64,000 nt of DNA from Paenibacillus castaneae (GCF_002884445.1 NZ_KZ614144.1:5837920-5901919); one strand, 5' to 3'. Positions 28,691-38,155 are shown, counted from the first letter of the stretch. A program made the numbers and translations. Notes: generated from the letters alone by a model not told the origin.

Positions 28691-29497
28691 TTACACCCGC
28701 CCTTCATTCGATTGAACAATACGCGTGCCAACTCCGCCCTTACGCACGGCCTTCGTTAATACGCCCGGCTCCTCGCCGCTTACAATGACAACCTCACGCA
28801 CTCGCCCTTGGATGCATGCAATTGCCGCTCGCACCTTCGGAATCATACCGCCGTAAATTTCTCCGCTCGCAATCATCGCATCTATTTCTTCTACGGTAAC
28901 AACCGGCAATACCTGCTTCTGGCCGTCCACCGTTTTCAGAATACCTGGAACGTCCGTCACGACGATCATGCGCTCAACGCCAAGACGGGAAGCCACCGCG
29001 CCTGCAGCCGTATCTGCATTTATGTTGTAGCGCTGACCCTGATCATCGATACCGATAGGAGCGATGACTGGAATAAATCCCATATCCATAATGCCCTCAA
29101 TAATGGCTGCATTAACATCTGTCACATCACCGACGAAGCCGATTTCAGCGGCATTCGCAACTGGCCTCGCTTGAATTAACATTCCGTCCACACCCGAGAG
29201 TCCAAGCGACTTGGCTCCGTTTGTTTGAATCTTGCGGACGATCTCTTTGTTGATGCGGCCAGCAAGCACCATCTCAACCACATCCAGCACATCGTCATTC
29301 GTTTTGCGAAGACCGTTCACGAAGCCCGTCTCAATGCCCAGCTTGCCAAGCGTTTCTGAAATAGCAGGACCGCCGCCGTGTACAATAACTGGACGAATCC
29401 CCGATTGCTGCAGCTCGCGCAGCTCATCAAAAAACCGATTCGGAAGCGCCGCTAGCGTGCTACCTCCGCATTTCATTACAAAACGTTGCTCCGTCAC
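28691..29497 (-). CDS. argB: acetylglutamate kinase
   Basis: Phosphorylates N-acetylglutamate. The 268-residue amino-acid kinase has the N-terminal MKCGGS lysine motif, VIVHGGGPAISETL, the substrate loop ADTAAGAVASRLG and a C-terminal YGGMIPKV. It lacks the N-terminal extra helix seen in hexameric, arginine-sensitive homologues, which suggests a dimeric enzyme and feedback control elsewhere, perhaps at ArgJ; this is inference. GTG start with GGAGGG 9 bases upstream. Confidence 0.96.
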   Translation of the reverse strand: MTEQRFVMKCGGSTLAALPNRFFDELRELQQSGIRPVIVHGGGPAISETLGKLGIETGFVNGLRKTNDDVLDVVEMVLAGRINKEIVRKIQTNGAKSLGLSGVDGMLIQARPVANAAEIGFVGDVTDVNAAIIEGIMDMGFIPVIAPIGIDDQGQRYNINADTAAGAVASRLGVERMIVVTDVPGILKTVDGQKQVLPVVTVEEIDAMIASGEIYGGMIPKVRAAIACIQGRVREVVIVSGEEPGVLTKAVRKGGVGTRIVQSNEGRV

Positions 29498-29524
29498 TGT
29501 TCCATACCCTCCAGAATCTATCGC

Positions 29525-30766
29525 TTACGTACGATATGCCGCATTAATACGGACATAATCATAAGTTAAATCACAGCCCCAAGCTGTTGCCTTGCCTTCA
29601 CCGTTATACAGATCAACACGAATAACAACCGTATCGCCTTTTAAATATTCCAAGGCTTCTTCTTCATCAAACGCAACGGGGCGTGATTGCTCCAGCGTCA
29701 AAATATTTCCGAGACGTATATCTACGGTTTCTGGATTTACAGGCTGGCCTGCACGTCCGACAGCCGCTATAATACGGCCCCAGTTCGCATCCGCACCGAA
29801 TACGGCTGACTTCACAAGCGATGAACCAATAACGGTCTTCGCGATCGCCTGTGCAGAATCGTCGCTAACTGCGCCGTTTACTTGTACTTCAACGAGCTTT
29901 GTTGCGCCTTCTCCGTCACGAGCGATCGCTTTCGCGAGCACTTCGCATACATAACGTACAGCTGCTGCAAATGCAGTCCAGCCCTCATGCTTCGGAGTTA
30001 GCTCGGCATTGCCTGCAAGCCCGCTTGCCATTGCGACGAGCATATCATTCGTGCTTGTATCGCCATCTACTGTAATCATATTAAAAGTCAGATCCGTTGC
30101 TTGACGCAGTAATTGTTGAAGCGCTTCGCTGCCAATCGCTGCATCCGTTGTTACGAAGCCAAGCATCGTTGCCATGTTGGGATGAATCATTCCCGAGCCT
30201 TTGGCCGCTCCTGCAACGTGAACGATTTGACCGTCCAGCTCAAGCTGAACGCATACCATTTTCTGAACAAGATCGGTTGTGAGAATCGCTTGACAGAAGC
30301 CATCGGCTCCATCGCGATTGCCTTCAAGCCGAACAGGAAGACCGTCTATACCGCTGCGAACCTTATCCATCTTAAGATTCTCGCCGATTACACCGGTGGA
30401 ACCTACGGCTACATGCTCTGCCGCTACACCAATCGACTCCGCAAAACGGGCACGCATTTCATAAGCATCCGCTTCGCCTTGTTTTCCTGTGCATGCATTC
30501 GCATTACCGCTGTTAACGAGCACAGCACGAAGCACACCGCCCGCTCCTATACTTTCTCGCGTTACTTGAAGCGGTGCCGCTTGAAATACATTCGTCGTGT
30601 ATACGCCAGCTGCTGCAGCTGGCACGTCGCAGACGATAGCGCCTAGATCATGACGAGAAGATTTCTTAAGTCCGCAATGCAGCCCGCCTGCTTTAAAACC
30701 TTTGGGCGATGTTATCGAGCCGTCTTCGACGATCGAGAATAGTGATGCCGTATTCCCCTGTTCCAT
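29525..30766 (-). CDS. argJ: bifunctional ornithine acetyltransferase / N-acetylglutamate synthase
   Basis: Recycles the acetyl group from N-acetylornithine to glutamate, and may also use acetyl-CoA to make N-acetylglutamate. The 413-residue precursor contains the self-cleavage site in GMIHPNMATMLGFVTTDA, where the new N-terminal threonine of the beta chain becomes the nucleophile. Together with argB, argC and argD it forms the cyclic acetyl pathway, so no separate argE is needed. Second gene of the operon, 71 bases behind argC. Confidence 0.97.
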   Translation of the reverse strand: MEQGNTASLFSIVEDGSITSPKGFKAGGLHCGLKKSSRHDLGAIVCDVPAAAAGVYTTNVFQAAPLQVTRESIGAGGVLRAVLVNSGNANACTGKQGEADAYEMRARFAESIGVAAEHVAVGSTGVIGENLKMDKVRSGIDGLPVRLEGNRDGADGFCQAILTTDLVQKMVCVQLELDGQIVHVAGAAKGSGMIHPNMATMLGFVTTDAAIGSEALQQLLRQATDLTFNMITVDGDTSTNDMLVAMASGLAGNAELTPKHEGWTAFAAAVRYVCEVLAKAIARDGEGATKLVEVQVNGAVSDDSAQAIAKTVIGSSLVKSAVFGADANWGRIIAAVGRAGQPVNPETVDIRLGNILTLEQSRPVAFDEEEALEYLKGDTVVIRVDLYNGEGKATAWGCDLTYDYVRINAAYRT

Positions 30767-30837
30767 GGTAGAATCGAATCTCCTTCACGTGTATGAGTAT
30801 ATTTATGGGTTAATTCGTTATAAGTGCCGTAAATATA

Positions 30838-31887
30838 TTATGGATATACCGGTACAAACTGCAGTCCTAGTGACTCGTCCCAGCCCATCATTAAATTCAA
30901 GTTTTGAATCGCTTGGCCGGCTGCGCCCTTAACGAGGTTATCGATAACCGATACGATCGTTAGACGACCCGTACGCTCATCTACAGCAAAGCCGATATCA
31001 CAATAATTTGATCCCCATACTTCTTTCGTTGAAGGCCATTGTCCTTCCGGACGAATACGTACGAAGCGGCGACCCTCATAATAGGAACGATATAAATCAA
31101 TAAAGTCCTTCGTGCTTCGCTTGCCTTGAATGGATGCGTACATCGTGGACATAATGCCGCGAGTCATCGGTACGAGATGCGTAGTGAAGGTCGCAACGAC
31201 CTCCTTATCGGCAGCGTCAGAAAGCACCATCTCAATTTCTGGAGTATGCTGGTGCTGATTAAGCTTATAAGCTCTGAAATTCTCGTTCAGTTCCGAGTAA
31301 TGAGTTCCTAGCGAAGCGCCGCGGCCTGCACCGGAAACCCCTGACTTCGCATCTATAATGATCGTGTTCGGATCGATCCAGCCCTCTTTCACAGCGGGAA
31401 TAAGGCCGAGCAAGGTTGCTGTTGGATAACAGCCGGGATTGGAGATAAACGAAGCATCCAATACTTGATCGCCATAAATCTCAGAAAGACCAAATACCGC
31501 CTGCTTCAAGTAATCCTCGTCAGCTGCGGGCTTCTTATACCACTGCTCATAGAGCGCTGGCGATTTCAATCGAAAATCTCCGGACAAATCAATTACTTTC
31601 AAACCTGCTTGGAGCAGCTGCGGCGCGAGCTTGGAGGCCACGCCGGCAGGAGTTGCTAGAAATACAACATCAGCCTTTGCTTTAATGGAAGCCGGCTCCA
31701 TATCATCAAGCAGCTCCTCATGAATACCAATCAAATGCGGGTATCCATCCGTAAATGGCGTTCCTGCGCTGGATGATGAGATGACTGAAGTCACCTCCGC
31801 ATTCGGATGAGATGAAAGCAATCGAATAAGTTCAACACCGCCGTAGCCCGTCGAGCCAACAATCGCTATTTTTACTTTTGCGCTCAT
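30838..31887 (-). CDS. argC: N-acetyl-gamma-glutamyl-phosphate reductase
   Basis: NADPH-dependent reduction of N-acetylglutamyl phosphate to the semialdehyde. The 349-residue protein has the Rossmann motif GSTGYGGVELIRLL at the N terminus and the catalytic cysteine in SNPGCYPTATLLGL. ATG 31887 is chosen because GGGGAGAG lies 8 bases upstream; the open frame reaches 31920. First gene of the argCJBDFGH operon, about 165 bases downstream of the promoter. Confidence 0.97.
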   Translation of the reverse strand: MSAKVKIAIVGSTGYGGVELIRLLSSHPNAEVTSVISSSSAGTPFTDGYPHLIGIHEELLDDMEPASIKAKADVVFLATPAGVASKLAPQLLQAGLKVIDLSGDFRLKSPALYEQWYKKPAADEDYLKQAVFGLSEIYGDQVLDASFISNPGCYPTATLLGLIPAVKEGWIDPNTIIIDAKSGVSGAGRGASLGTHYSELNENFRAYKLNQHQHTPEIEMVLSDAADKEVVATFTTHLVPMTRGIMSTMYASIQGKRSTKDFIDLYRSYYEGRRFVRIRPEGQWPSTKEVWGSNYCDIGFAVDERTGRLTIVSVIDNLVKGAAGQAIQNLNLMMGWDESLGLQFVPVYP

Positions 31888-32053
31888 AATTATATCTCTC
31901 CCCAAAACTGGACACCACATGCTGATTTCGCCCTATCCGGCCAAGCTCGCTGCAGCTCCATCTATTACTCTTTTCACTTGGAAAAGGTTGTCTACTTCTA
32001 CAACTTATTATTGTACATCATTCGGCAGTTGATGGAAATATAGAGTTCGTTTC

Positions 32054-32087
32054 GTATTATTATACATTCGAATTAATAATAATACAA
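32054..32087 (-). promoter_or_regulatory. arg operon promoter inside a palindromic operator (likely ARG box)
   Basis: Minus-strand TTGTAT (32082-32087), 17 bases, TATAAT (32059-32064). Nearly the whole promoter is covered by a 32-bp inverted repeat at 32054-32085, pairing in 14 of 16 positions (arms GTATTATTAT and ATAATAATAC, core ATTCGAAT). AT-rich palindromes of this type are bound by ArgR/AhrC. The leader (31888-32052) has another partial palindrome (ACAACTTATTATTGT, 31999-32013) and no T-box. The rest of the gap to 32276 holds the YitT terminator. Confidence 0.65.
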
Positions 32088-32134
32088 CGAACAAATCGAC
32101 TCGTTTTTCGTAACATTTTGTCACAAAACACAGC

Positions 32135-32171
32135 ACAAAAAGGCTATCCTGGATGATTCCAACATAGCCTT
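32135..32171 (-). terminator. terminator after the YitT-family gene
   Basis: AAGGCTAT and ATAGCCTT form an 8-pair outer stem with a short inner GGA/TCC helix, followed by five T on the minus strand. Confidence 0.8.
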
Positions 32172-32276
32172 CCAAAAGCTTCATATAACTGTCTCTGTCT
32201 TACACATACTCGATACTTTCAAGCATACAATTTCAGAAGCTGAAATGCCGTTCCATCAGCTCTTTATTACGCAGCA

Positions 32277-33164
32277 TTAGCCCTCGACTTTAAAGCCTTG
32301 ACCAAGCACCTCGGCCGTATTGCTTATGATGACAAACGCCCCCGGGTCAATCGCTTTAACTAGCTGCTTCAGCTTCGGCACCTCATTCTGCCCAACTACA
32401 ACCATAAGCACTGCCTTGCCCTGCCCCGTATAACCCCCATGCCCGTCGAGCCGCGTCAATCCCCGATCCAAGTCATTCAAAATGATATCCGCCACCGCAT
32501 CGGAATGATCGCTAATAATGAAGGCCACCTTCGAGAGCTGTAAACCGCTTTGCACGAAATCAATCGTTTTACTCGTTACGAAGAGACCAATTAACGCATA
32601 TAAAGCCACTTCTGGTGAAATAACAAGCCCTGCTGCCACAATAACACAGCCATCAAAGCATACAATTGCTAAGCTGAGTGGAATTCCAGTATACCGATGC
32701 AATATTTGAGCCGCCAAATCCATACCGCCCGTTGACCCGCCACCGCGAAACACAAGGCCAAGTCCAACACCTACACCAATTCCCCCATAGATAGCAGCTA
32801 AAAGCGGATTGTGGGTCGGTGTCGGCCAATTGGCAGTCAACAGCACGAAGAGCGGCAGCAGAATTGAGCCAAGCGCTGTTTTTGCCGCAAATTTCTTCCC
32901 AAGCAGCCATAAGCCCGCAAGAAACAACGGAATATTAACTGCCCATTGTGTAATGGCCGGTGTAATATCCAGCTTCCGCTGAACCAATATTGATAGTCCA
33001 GATACGCCGCCTGATGCAATTCCATTTGGAACCATGAACATATTAAAGCTTAAAGCAACAATGACCGTACCCACAAGAAGCTGAACGATATTCCAAATCG
33101 ACTGCTTGCGCGGAGTAAGGCTCTGCCCGCCCTTTCTTCGTTTCGCCGAGCTTCCCTTCACCAT
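32277..33164 (-). CDS. YitT-family membrane protein with DUF2179 domain
   Basis: A 295-residue protein with five to six hydrophobic segments, the family motif FMVPNGIASGGVSGLSILV, a glycine-rich FRGGGSTGGMDLAAQIL stretch, and a soluble C-terminal DUF2179 domain (about 200-295, KVAFIISDHSDAVADIILNDLDRGLTRLDGHGGYTG). YitT/YvjA proteins are common in Bacillales, have several paralogues per genome and lack a proven function. ATG 33164 (AGGGAG 9 bases upstream) is chosen; the longer frame to 33212 runs into the prfB terminator. B. subtilis yvjA lies in the same chromosomal neighbourhood. Confidence 0.88.
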   Translation of the reverse strand: MVKGSSAKRRKGGQSLTPRKQSIWNIVQLLVGTVIVALSFNMFMVPNGIASGGVSGLSILVQRKLDITPAITQWAVNIPLFLAGLWLLGKKFAAKTALGSILLPLFVLLTANWPTPTHNPLLAAIYGGIGVGVGLGLVFRGGGSTGGMDLAAQILHRYTGIPLSLAIVCFDGCVIVAAGLVISPEVALYALIGLFVTSKTIDFVQSGLQLSKVAFIISDHSDAVADIILNDLDRGLTRLDGHGGYTGQGKAVLMVVVGQNEVPKLKQLVKAIDPGAFVIISNTAEVLGQGFKVEG

Positions 33165-33194
33165 GTTTTCTATCTCCCTATGCCCTTTTTTTCG

Positions 33195-33236
33195 CAAAAA
33201 GAAGAGCCCCACACCTAAGCGGTGTTGGAACTCTTC
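33195..33236 (-). terminator. terminator after prfB
   Basis: Outer stem GAAGAG/CTCTTC and inner stem ACACC/GGTGT with small internal mismatches, then TTTTT on the minus strand. Confidence 0.85.
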
Positions 33237-33266
33237 ATCAAAGCTATGCTGCTTAACGACTTTCCG

Positions 33267-34374
33267 TTAATCATGTCGGATCTGGTGACGCAGGTAGCCA
33301 TCAATAAACGCATCAATATCCCCATCCATGACTGCTCCTACGTTCCCCGTTTCTACGGATGTCCGATGGTCCTTAACCATACTGTACGGATGGAAAACAT
33401 AAGAACGAATTTGGCTGCCCCAAGCAATCTCTGATTGGTCGCCGCGAATATCCGCTAAATGTTTTTTCTGCTCCTCAATCTTCCGATCATACAGCTTGGA
33501 ACGAAGCATCTTCATCGCACGCTCACGGTTCTGAATTTGCGAACGCTCCTGCTGACAAGCAACGATAATGCCTGAGGGCACATGCGTAATCCGGATAGCA
33601 GATTCCGTCTTATTTACGTGCTGACCGCCCGCTCCGCTTGCCCTATACGTATCAACCTTCAAATCCTCAGAACGAATCTCAATTTCAATACTGTCGTCAA
33701 TTTCCGGTACAACATCACAGGAAGCAAACGAAGTGTGGCGACGGCCTGCCGAATCAAAGGGAGATATGCGGACAAGTCTGTGCACGCCCTTCTCTGCCTT
33801 CAGATAGCCGTATGCATTATGACCCTTGACCATAATCGTCACACTCTTAATACCGGCCTCATCACCAGGCAAGTAATCGAGCAGCTCAACCTTAAAGCCA
33901 TGCTTCTCCGCCCAGCGCGTATACATCCGGTACAGCATCAAGCCCCAGTCCTGCGACTCTGTTCCGCCGGCACCAGGATGCAATTCCAAAATCGCATTGA
34001 GCTTGTCATAAGGCTCGTTAAGCAAGAGCTGAAGCTCGAAATCGCTGATCTTCCGCAAAAGTTCCTTTACGCCGCTAACGACATCCGCTTCAAGCGATTC
34101 ATCGTTTTCCTCTTCCGCCAGCTCCAGCATCATCTGCAGCTCTTCCTGCTCATTGTTCAGCCCATCATAATGATCAACGACTGATTTCACTGCATTGAGC
34201 TCAGCAATAACGCTTTGCGCTTTGTCATTATCATCCCAGAAATCGGGCATCGTCATCTTCTCTTCGAAGTTGGAAATGATCTCCTGCTTAAGATCTAAGT
34301 CAAAGAGACCCCCTGAGCTCTTGGAGACGCTTGGCCATTTCACGCAGGTCTTGTTTCACCGTTATGTCTATCAT
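33267..34374 (-). CDS. prfB: peptide chain release factor 2, with programmed +1 frameshift
   Basis: Recognises UGA and UAA stop codons. Translation starts at ATG 34374 (MIDITVKQDLREMAKRLQEL...) and meets an in-frame TGA at 34300-34302 as codon 25. The site reads AGG GGG TCT CTT TGA C, the conserved RF2 shift site: an internal Shine-Dalgarno-like AGGGGG, then CTT-TGA-C. A +1 slip gives ...RGSL-DLDLKQE and continues to a product of 368 residues. The body has the SPF tripeptide (RISPFDSAGR) that reads the stop codon and the GGQ motif (SGAGGQHVNKTES) that triggers hydrolysis. A naive frame starting at 34343 is not the real gene start. It lies behind secA in the usual secA-prfB order. Confidence 0.97.
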
Positions 34375-34441
34375 AGCGTTCGCTTCACCTCAAAATAATT
34401 GTTCGATCTCATACTTTATGTCGTGCCTTCTTGCGTGGTGA

Positions 34442-36949
34442 TTACTTGCCGTGGCATTGCTTATATTTCTTGCCGCTGCCGCATGGGCAAGCATCGTTGC
34501 GTCCGACACGAACCTCGCGCTTAGCAGGACGCTTCTCTACGGCTTCTCCACCGCCGCTAGTTGTTGTCGTTTGTCCTTGAGCTACCTCTTGGCGCTCTAG
34601 GTTGCTCTCAACACGAGCCTTCATAATATACTTGGCAACTTCCTCTTGAATGTTCTCGATCATTTCCTTGAACATCTCGAAGCCTTCGAATTGGTACTCG
34701 CGAAGCGGATCAGTACCGCCGTATGCACGTAAATGGATACCTTGGCGAAGCTGATCCATCGCATCAATATGATCCATCCATTTGCTGTCTACTGCACGAA
34801 GAACGACAACCTTCTCGAACTCACGCATCGTTTCAGGTCCAAGATTTTCTTCGCGCTCGTCATAGCAAGCAACGACCTCTTCAAAAATATAATCAATAAT
34901 CTCTTCCTTCTCTTTGCCCCAAATCTCTTCTTTGGTCAAAGCGCCTTCTGGCAAGAAGGTAGCATTCGCATAATCAACGATTGCTTGTAAGTCCCACTCT
35001 TCCGGAATATCCTCAGAGGTGTGAGCTTCAACAATGCGCTCCACGACAGGCTTGATCATATCCATAACTTCCTGACGAATATCATCTGAGCCTAGAATAT
35101 CGCGACGCTGCTTATAAATAACCTCACGCTGCTGATTCATAACGTCATCATACTGCAGGACGACTTTCCGAATATCAAAGTTATTGCCCTCTACGCGCTT
35201 CTGAGCAGATTCAATAGCTCTTGAAATCATCCGGCTCTCAATCGGTTGATCCTCATCAAGACCGAGCTTATCCATCATGCCCATAATATTCTCAGAACCA
35301 AAGCGGCGCATCAACTCATCCTCTAGCGACAAATAGAACTGTGATGATCCTGGATCGCCTTGACGTCCCGCACGTCCGCGAAGCTGATTGTCGATTCGAC
35401 GGCTTTCATGACGCTCCGTACCAATAATGTGCAAGCCGCCCAGATTTTCAACCGAATCGCCCAGCAAAATATCCGTACCACGTCCAGCCATGTTCGTAGC
35501 GATCGTTACCGATCCAGCTTGTCCGGCACGCGAGATGATCTCTGCTTCCTCCGCATGGAACTTTGCGTTAAGCACCTTATGCGCTACGCCTCTGCGCTTC
35601 AGCATATCTGATAGTTTCTCTGAGTTCTCGATGGAAATAGTACCTACGAGCACGGGTTGGTTTTTACTGTGACGCTGCACAATTTCTTCAACAACCGCTT
35701 TGAATTTACCATTCTCTGATTTGTATACCACATCTGCAATATCCTGACGAATCATAGAACGGTTCGTAGGCACTTGAATAACATCAAGCCCATAAATCCG
35801 TTTGAACTCCTCTTCCTCCGTCTTCGCTGTACCTGTCATACCAGCCAGCTTGCGGTACATACGGAAGTAGTTCTGGAAAGTGATCGTCGCGAGCGTCATG
35901 CTCTCGTTTTGAACCTCCAGCTGCTCCTTCGCTTCAATCGCTTGGTGCAAGCCGTCGCTATAACGGCGTCCAGACATCAGACGGCCTGTAAATTCATCGA
36001 CAATGACGACTTCGTCTTCTTCTACAACATAGTCGACATCGCGTTTCATAATAAAGTTAGCTTTCAAGCCTTGCTGAATATGATGGTTAAGCGTAACGTT
36101 AGCGTGGTCAAACAGGTTTTCGATTCCAAAAGCTTTCTCTGCCTTCGTAACACCTGCTTCAGTCAGCATAACGCTGCGCACTTTAACATCAATAGTAAAG
36201 TCCTCGTCCGGCTTCAAACGGTTAACAAAGCGGTCAGCGGCAAAATAAAGCTCTGTCGACTTCGCAGCTTGTCCCGAAATGATTAGCGGCGTCCGCGCCT
36301 CATCGACGAGAATGGAATCCACTTCATCGATAATGGCAAAATAAAGCGGGCGCTGTACCATTTGTTCCTTGTAGAGCACCATATTGTCACGCAAATAATC
36401 GAAACCAAATTCATTATTTGTACCATACGTAATGTCGCAAGCATAAGCTTCTTGCTTCTCATCATGTGACAAGCCATGCAGGTTACAGCCTACAGTCATG
36501 CCGAGAAAGCCGTAAAGCTGTCCCATCAGCTCGCTATCACGCTGAGCCAAGTAGTTATTGACGGTAATGACGTGTACGCCTTTGCCTTGAAGAGCATTTA
36601 AATAGACCGGCAGCGTAGCAACGAGCGTCTTACCTTCACCCGTTCTCATCTCCGCTATTTTACCTTCGTGAAGCACCATGCCTCCAAGCAGCTGCACGTC
36701 GAAGTGACGCATGCCAAGCGTACGCTTGGATGCCTCTCTGACTGTTGCAAAAGCTTCAGGAAGCAGCTTGTCCACAGACTCGCCTTTTTCAATTCTCGCT
36801 TTAAATTCCTCAGTCTTCGCGCGAAGAGCCTCATCGGATAGAGCCGTGAATTGCGATTCAATCGCATTTATTTCATCAACCGTACGCTGGAGCCGTTTTA
36901 CCTCGCGCTCGTTATGGTCACCGAATATCTTTTTCACTAGTCCGAGCAT
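34442..36949 (-). CDS. secA: preprotein translocase ATPase SecA
   Basis: Motor ATPase that drives secreted proteins through SecYEG. The 835-residue protein shows Walker A MRTGEGKT (101-108), Walker B IIDEVDSILVDEARTPLIISG, the preprotein cross-linking domain, helicase motif QLRGRAGRQGD, and the C-terminal zinc tail DACPCGSGKKYKQCHGK that binds SecB-like partners or ribosomes. ATG start with a GGGG ribosome site. It has its own promoter at 36987-37015. Confidence 0.98.
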   Translation of the reverse strand: MLGLVKKIFGDHNEREVKRLQRTVDEINAIESQFTALSDEALRAKTEEFKARIEKGESVDKLLPEAFATVREASKRTLGMRHFDVQLLGGMVLHEGKIAEMRTGEGKTLVATLPVYLNALQGKGVHVITVNNYLAQRDSELMGQLYGFLGMTVGCNLHGLSHDEKQEAYACDITYGTNNEFGFDYLRDNMVLYKEQMVQRPLYFAIIDEVDSILVDEARTPLIISGQAAKSTELYFAADRFVNRLKPDEDFTIDVKVRSVMLTEAGVTKAEKAFGIENLFDHANVTLNHHIQQGLKANFIMKRDVDYVVEEDEVVIVDEFTGRLMSGRRYSDGLHQAIEAKEQLEVQNESMTLATITFQNYFRMYRKLAGMTGTAKTEEEEFKRIYGLDVIQVPTNRSMIRQDIADVVYKSENGKFKAVVEEIVQRHSKNQPVLVGTISIENSEKLSDMLKRRGVAHKVLNAKFHAEEAEIISRAGQAGSVTIATNMAGRGTDILLGDSVENLGGLHIIGTERHESRRIDNQLRGRAGRQGDPGSSQFYLSLEDELMRRFGSENIMGMMDKLGLDEDQPIESRMISRAIESAQKRVEGNNFDIRKVVLQYDDVMNQQREVIYKQRRDILGSDDIRQEVMDMIKPVVERIVEAHTSEDIPEEWDLQAIVDYANATFLPEGALTKEEIWGKEKEEIIDYIFEEVVACYDEREENLGPETMREFEKVVVLRAVDSKWMDHIDAMDQLRQGIHLRAYGGTDPLREYQFEGFEMFKEMIENIQEEVAKYIMKARVESNLERQEVAQGQTTTTSGGGEAVEKRPAKREVRVGRNDACPCGSGKKYKQCHGK

Positions 36950-36986
36950 GGTTTTCCCCTTTCGTGATTACGCCTCTTTGCCTTAA

Positions 36987-37015
36987 ATTGTATCAGTTTG
37001 TCGACATCGCCGCAA
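36987..37015 (-). promoter_or_regulatory. secA promoter
   Basis: TTGCGG (37010-37015), 17 bases, TACAAT (36987-36992) on the minus strand, about 38 bases before the secA start and just past the hpf terminator. Confidence 0.6.
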
Positions 37016-37032
37016 CGAGTCTGATTGGAAAA

Positions 37033-37066
37033 GAAAAAGCCTTTCTCCATAAAGAAGAAAAGGCTC
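37033..37066 (-). terminator. terminator after hpf
   Basis: AGCCTTTTCT pairs with AGAAAGGCT (one bulge), followed by TTTTTC on the minus strand. Confidence 0.75.
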
Positions 37067-37088
37067 TTCGTTTTAAGTATAATAGCAG

Positions 37089-37637
37089 CTAGCCTTGTTC
37101 AATTAATCCATACTTCCCGTCACTGCGTTTGTATACAACATTTACCTCTGTACTGTCTACATTGGCGAACACGAAGAAGTTATGTCCTACCATATTCATT
37201 TGCAAAATCGCTTCTTCCACATCCATTGGCTTCAAGGCGAAACGCTTGGTTCTAACAAGCTCCAGCTCGTCTTCCTCTTCATCCATGACACCTACTGCTG
37301 CGGTTGATTCCGTGAACAAGGAGTGTACACTGCTTGCTTGACGGAATTTACGATTTACTTTTGTTTTATGTTTGCGTATTTGTCGTTCGAGTTTGTCCAC
37401 CACAATATCAATTGAAGCGTACATATCCTCGCTCTTCTCTTCGGCTCTTAGCAAGACACCGGTGAGTGGAATCGTCACCTCTACTGCATGTATTCCTTTG
37501 GTGACGGATAGTGTTACATTAATGTCGGAGGCGACTGGCGTTTCGAAATACTTATCCAATCTACTGAGTTTCTTTTCGACGTAGTCTCTCAATGCGTCTG
37601 TGACCTGAAAGCGTTGACCTCGAATGTTGTAGTTCAT
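37089..37637 (-). CDS. hpf: long-form ribosome hibernation promoting factor
   Basis: The 182-residue protein has an N-terminal S30AE/YfiA domain (1-100) that fills the mRNA/tRNA channel, a charged linker (about 105-128, rich in EEDE) and the C-terminal dimerisation domain (about 129-182) that joins two 70S ribosomes into 100S particles. The length and second domain mark it as the long form of Firmicutes (B. subtilis YvyD/Hpf). Start ATG with AAAGGAGG. It sits between the flagellar cluster and secA, as in Bacillus. Confidence 0.96.
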   Translation of the reverse strand: MNYNIRGQRFQVTDALRDYVEKKLSRLDKYFETPVASDINVTLSVTKGIHAVEVTIPLTGVLLRAEEKSEDMYASIDIVVDKLERQIRKHKTKVNRKFRQASSVHSLFTESTAAVGVMDEEEDELELVRTKRFALKPMDVEEAILQMNMVGHNFFVFANVDSTEVNVVYKRSDGKYGLIEQG

Positions 37638-37663
37638 GGGGAACTCCTCCTTTACATACTCTT

Positions 37664-37692
37664 ATTATAACACATATTTATAGGCAGATCAA
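37664..37692 (-). promoter_or_regulatory. hpf promoter, SigA with extended -10
   Basis: TTGATC (37687-37692), 17 bases, TATAAT (37664-37669) preceded by TGT, on the minus strand. No SigB-type GTTT/GGGTAT pair was seen, although hpf is stress-controlled in B. subtilis. Confidence 0.7.
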
Positions 37693-37818
37693 AACCGTTT
37701 TTTGTTTATTCGGAATATTCAGATAAATAATACTTAAGCACTAGTCTATATGTGGGCTGGTCGTCATAGAGTATTTATTTATTGAAGCAGAAGGATTATT
37801 TCTGACTACTACACACAG

Positions 37819-37845
37819 AAAAAAGCCCCGGTTGCCCGGAGCTTT
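37819..37845 (-). terminator. terminator after the cold-shock gene
   Basis: AAAGCTCCGGG-CAA-CCGGGGCTTTTTT on the minus strand: a GC-rich 11-pair stem with one mismatch and a run of T. Confidence 0.9.
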
Positions 37846-37895
37846 GGGTGTATGCTTATTCAGCCGTACTATAAGGTGGCCTATTGGCCAAATGA

Positions 37896-38093
37896 TTACA
37901 GTTTTACTACGTTTGCTGCTTGTGGACCACGAGCGCCTTCAACAATATCGAATTCAACGGATTGGCCTTCTTCAAGAGTCTTGAAACCATCAGTTTGGAT
38001 CGCGGAGAAATGAACAAATACGTCGCCGCCTTGCTCAGTCTCGATAAATCCATAACCCTTCTCTGCATTAAACCATTTAACTTTACCTTGCAT
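37896..38093 (-). CDS. cold-shock protein, CspA/CspB family
   Basis: A 65-residue single OB-fold protein with both RNA-binding motifs, KGYGFIE (RNP1) and VFVHFSAI (RNP2), starting MQGKVKWFNAEKGYGF. Such proteins bind single-stranded nucleic acid and keep mRNA unfolded. ATG 38093 is chosen, with AAGGGA 10 bases upstream; a TTG two codons earlier is too close to the ribosome site. The leader is about 55 bases, shorter than that of E. coli cspA. Confidence 0.96.
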   Translation of the reverse strand: MQGKVKWFNAEKGYGFIETEQGGDVFVHFSAIQTDGFKTLEEGQSVEFDIVEGARGPQAANVVKL

Positions 38094-38155
38094 GTGCAAA
38101 CATTCCCTTCATCTTCAAATACTGTGAGGCATCTCATTGTATAACCCACAATTTG

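Noticed and set aside
31888..32052. T-box or leader-peptide attenuator before argC
   Set aside because: No T-box sequence (TGGNACC) and no terminator/antiterminator pair; a short GTG frame here has no ribosome site or arginine run.
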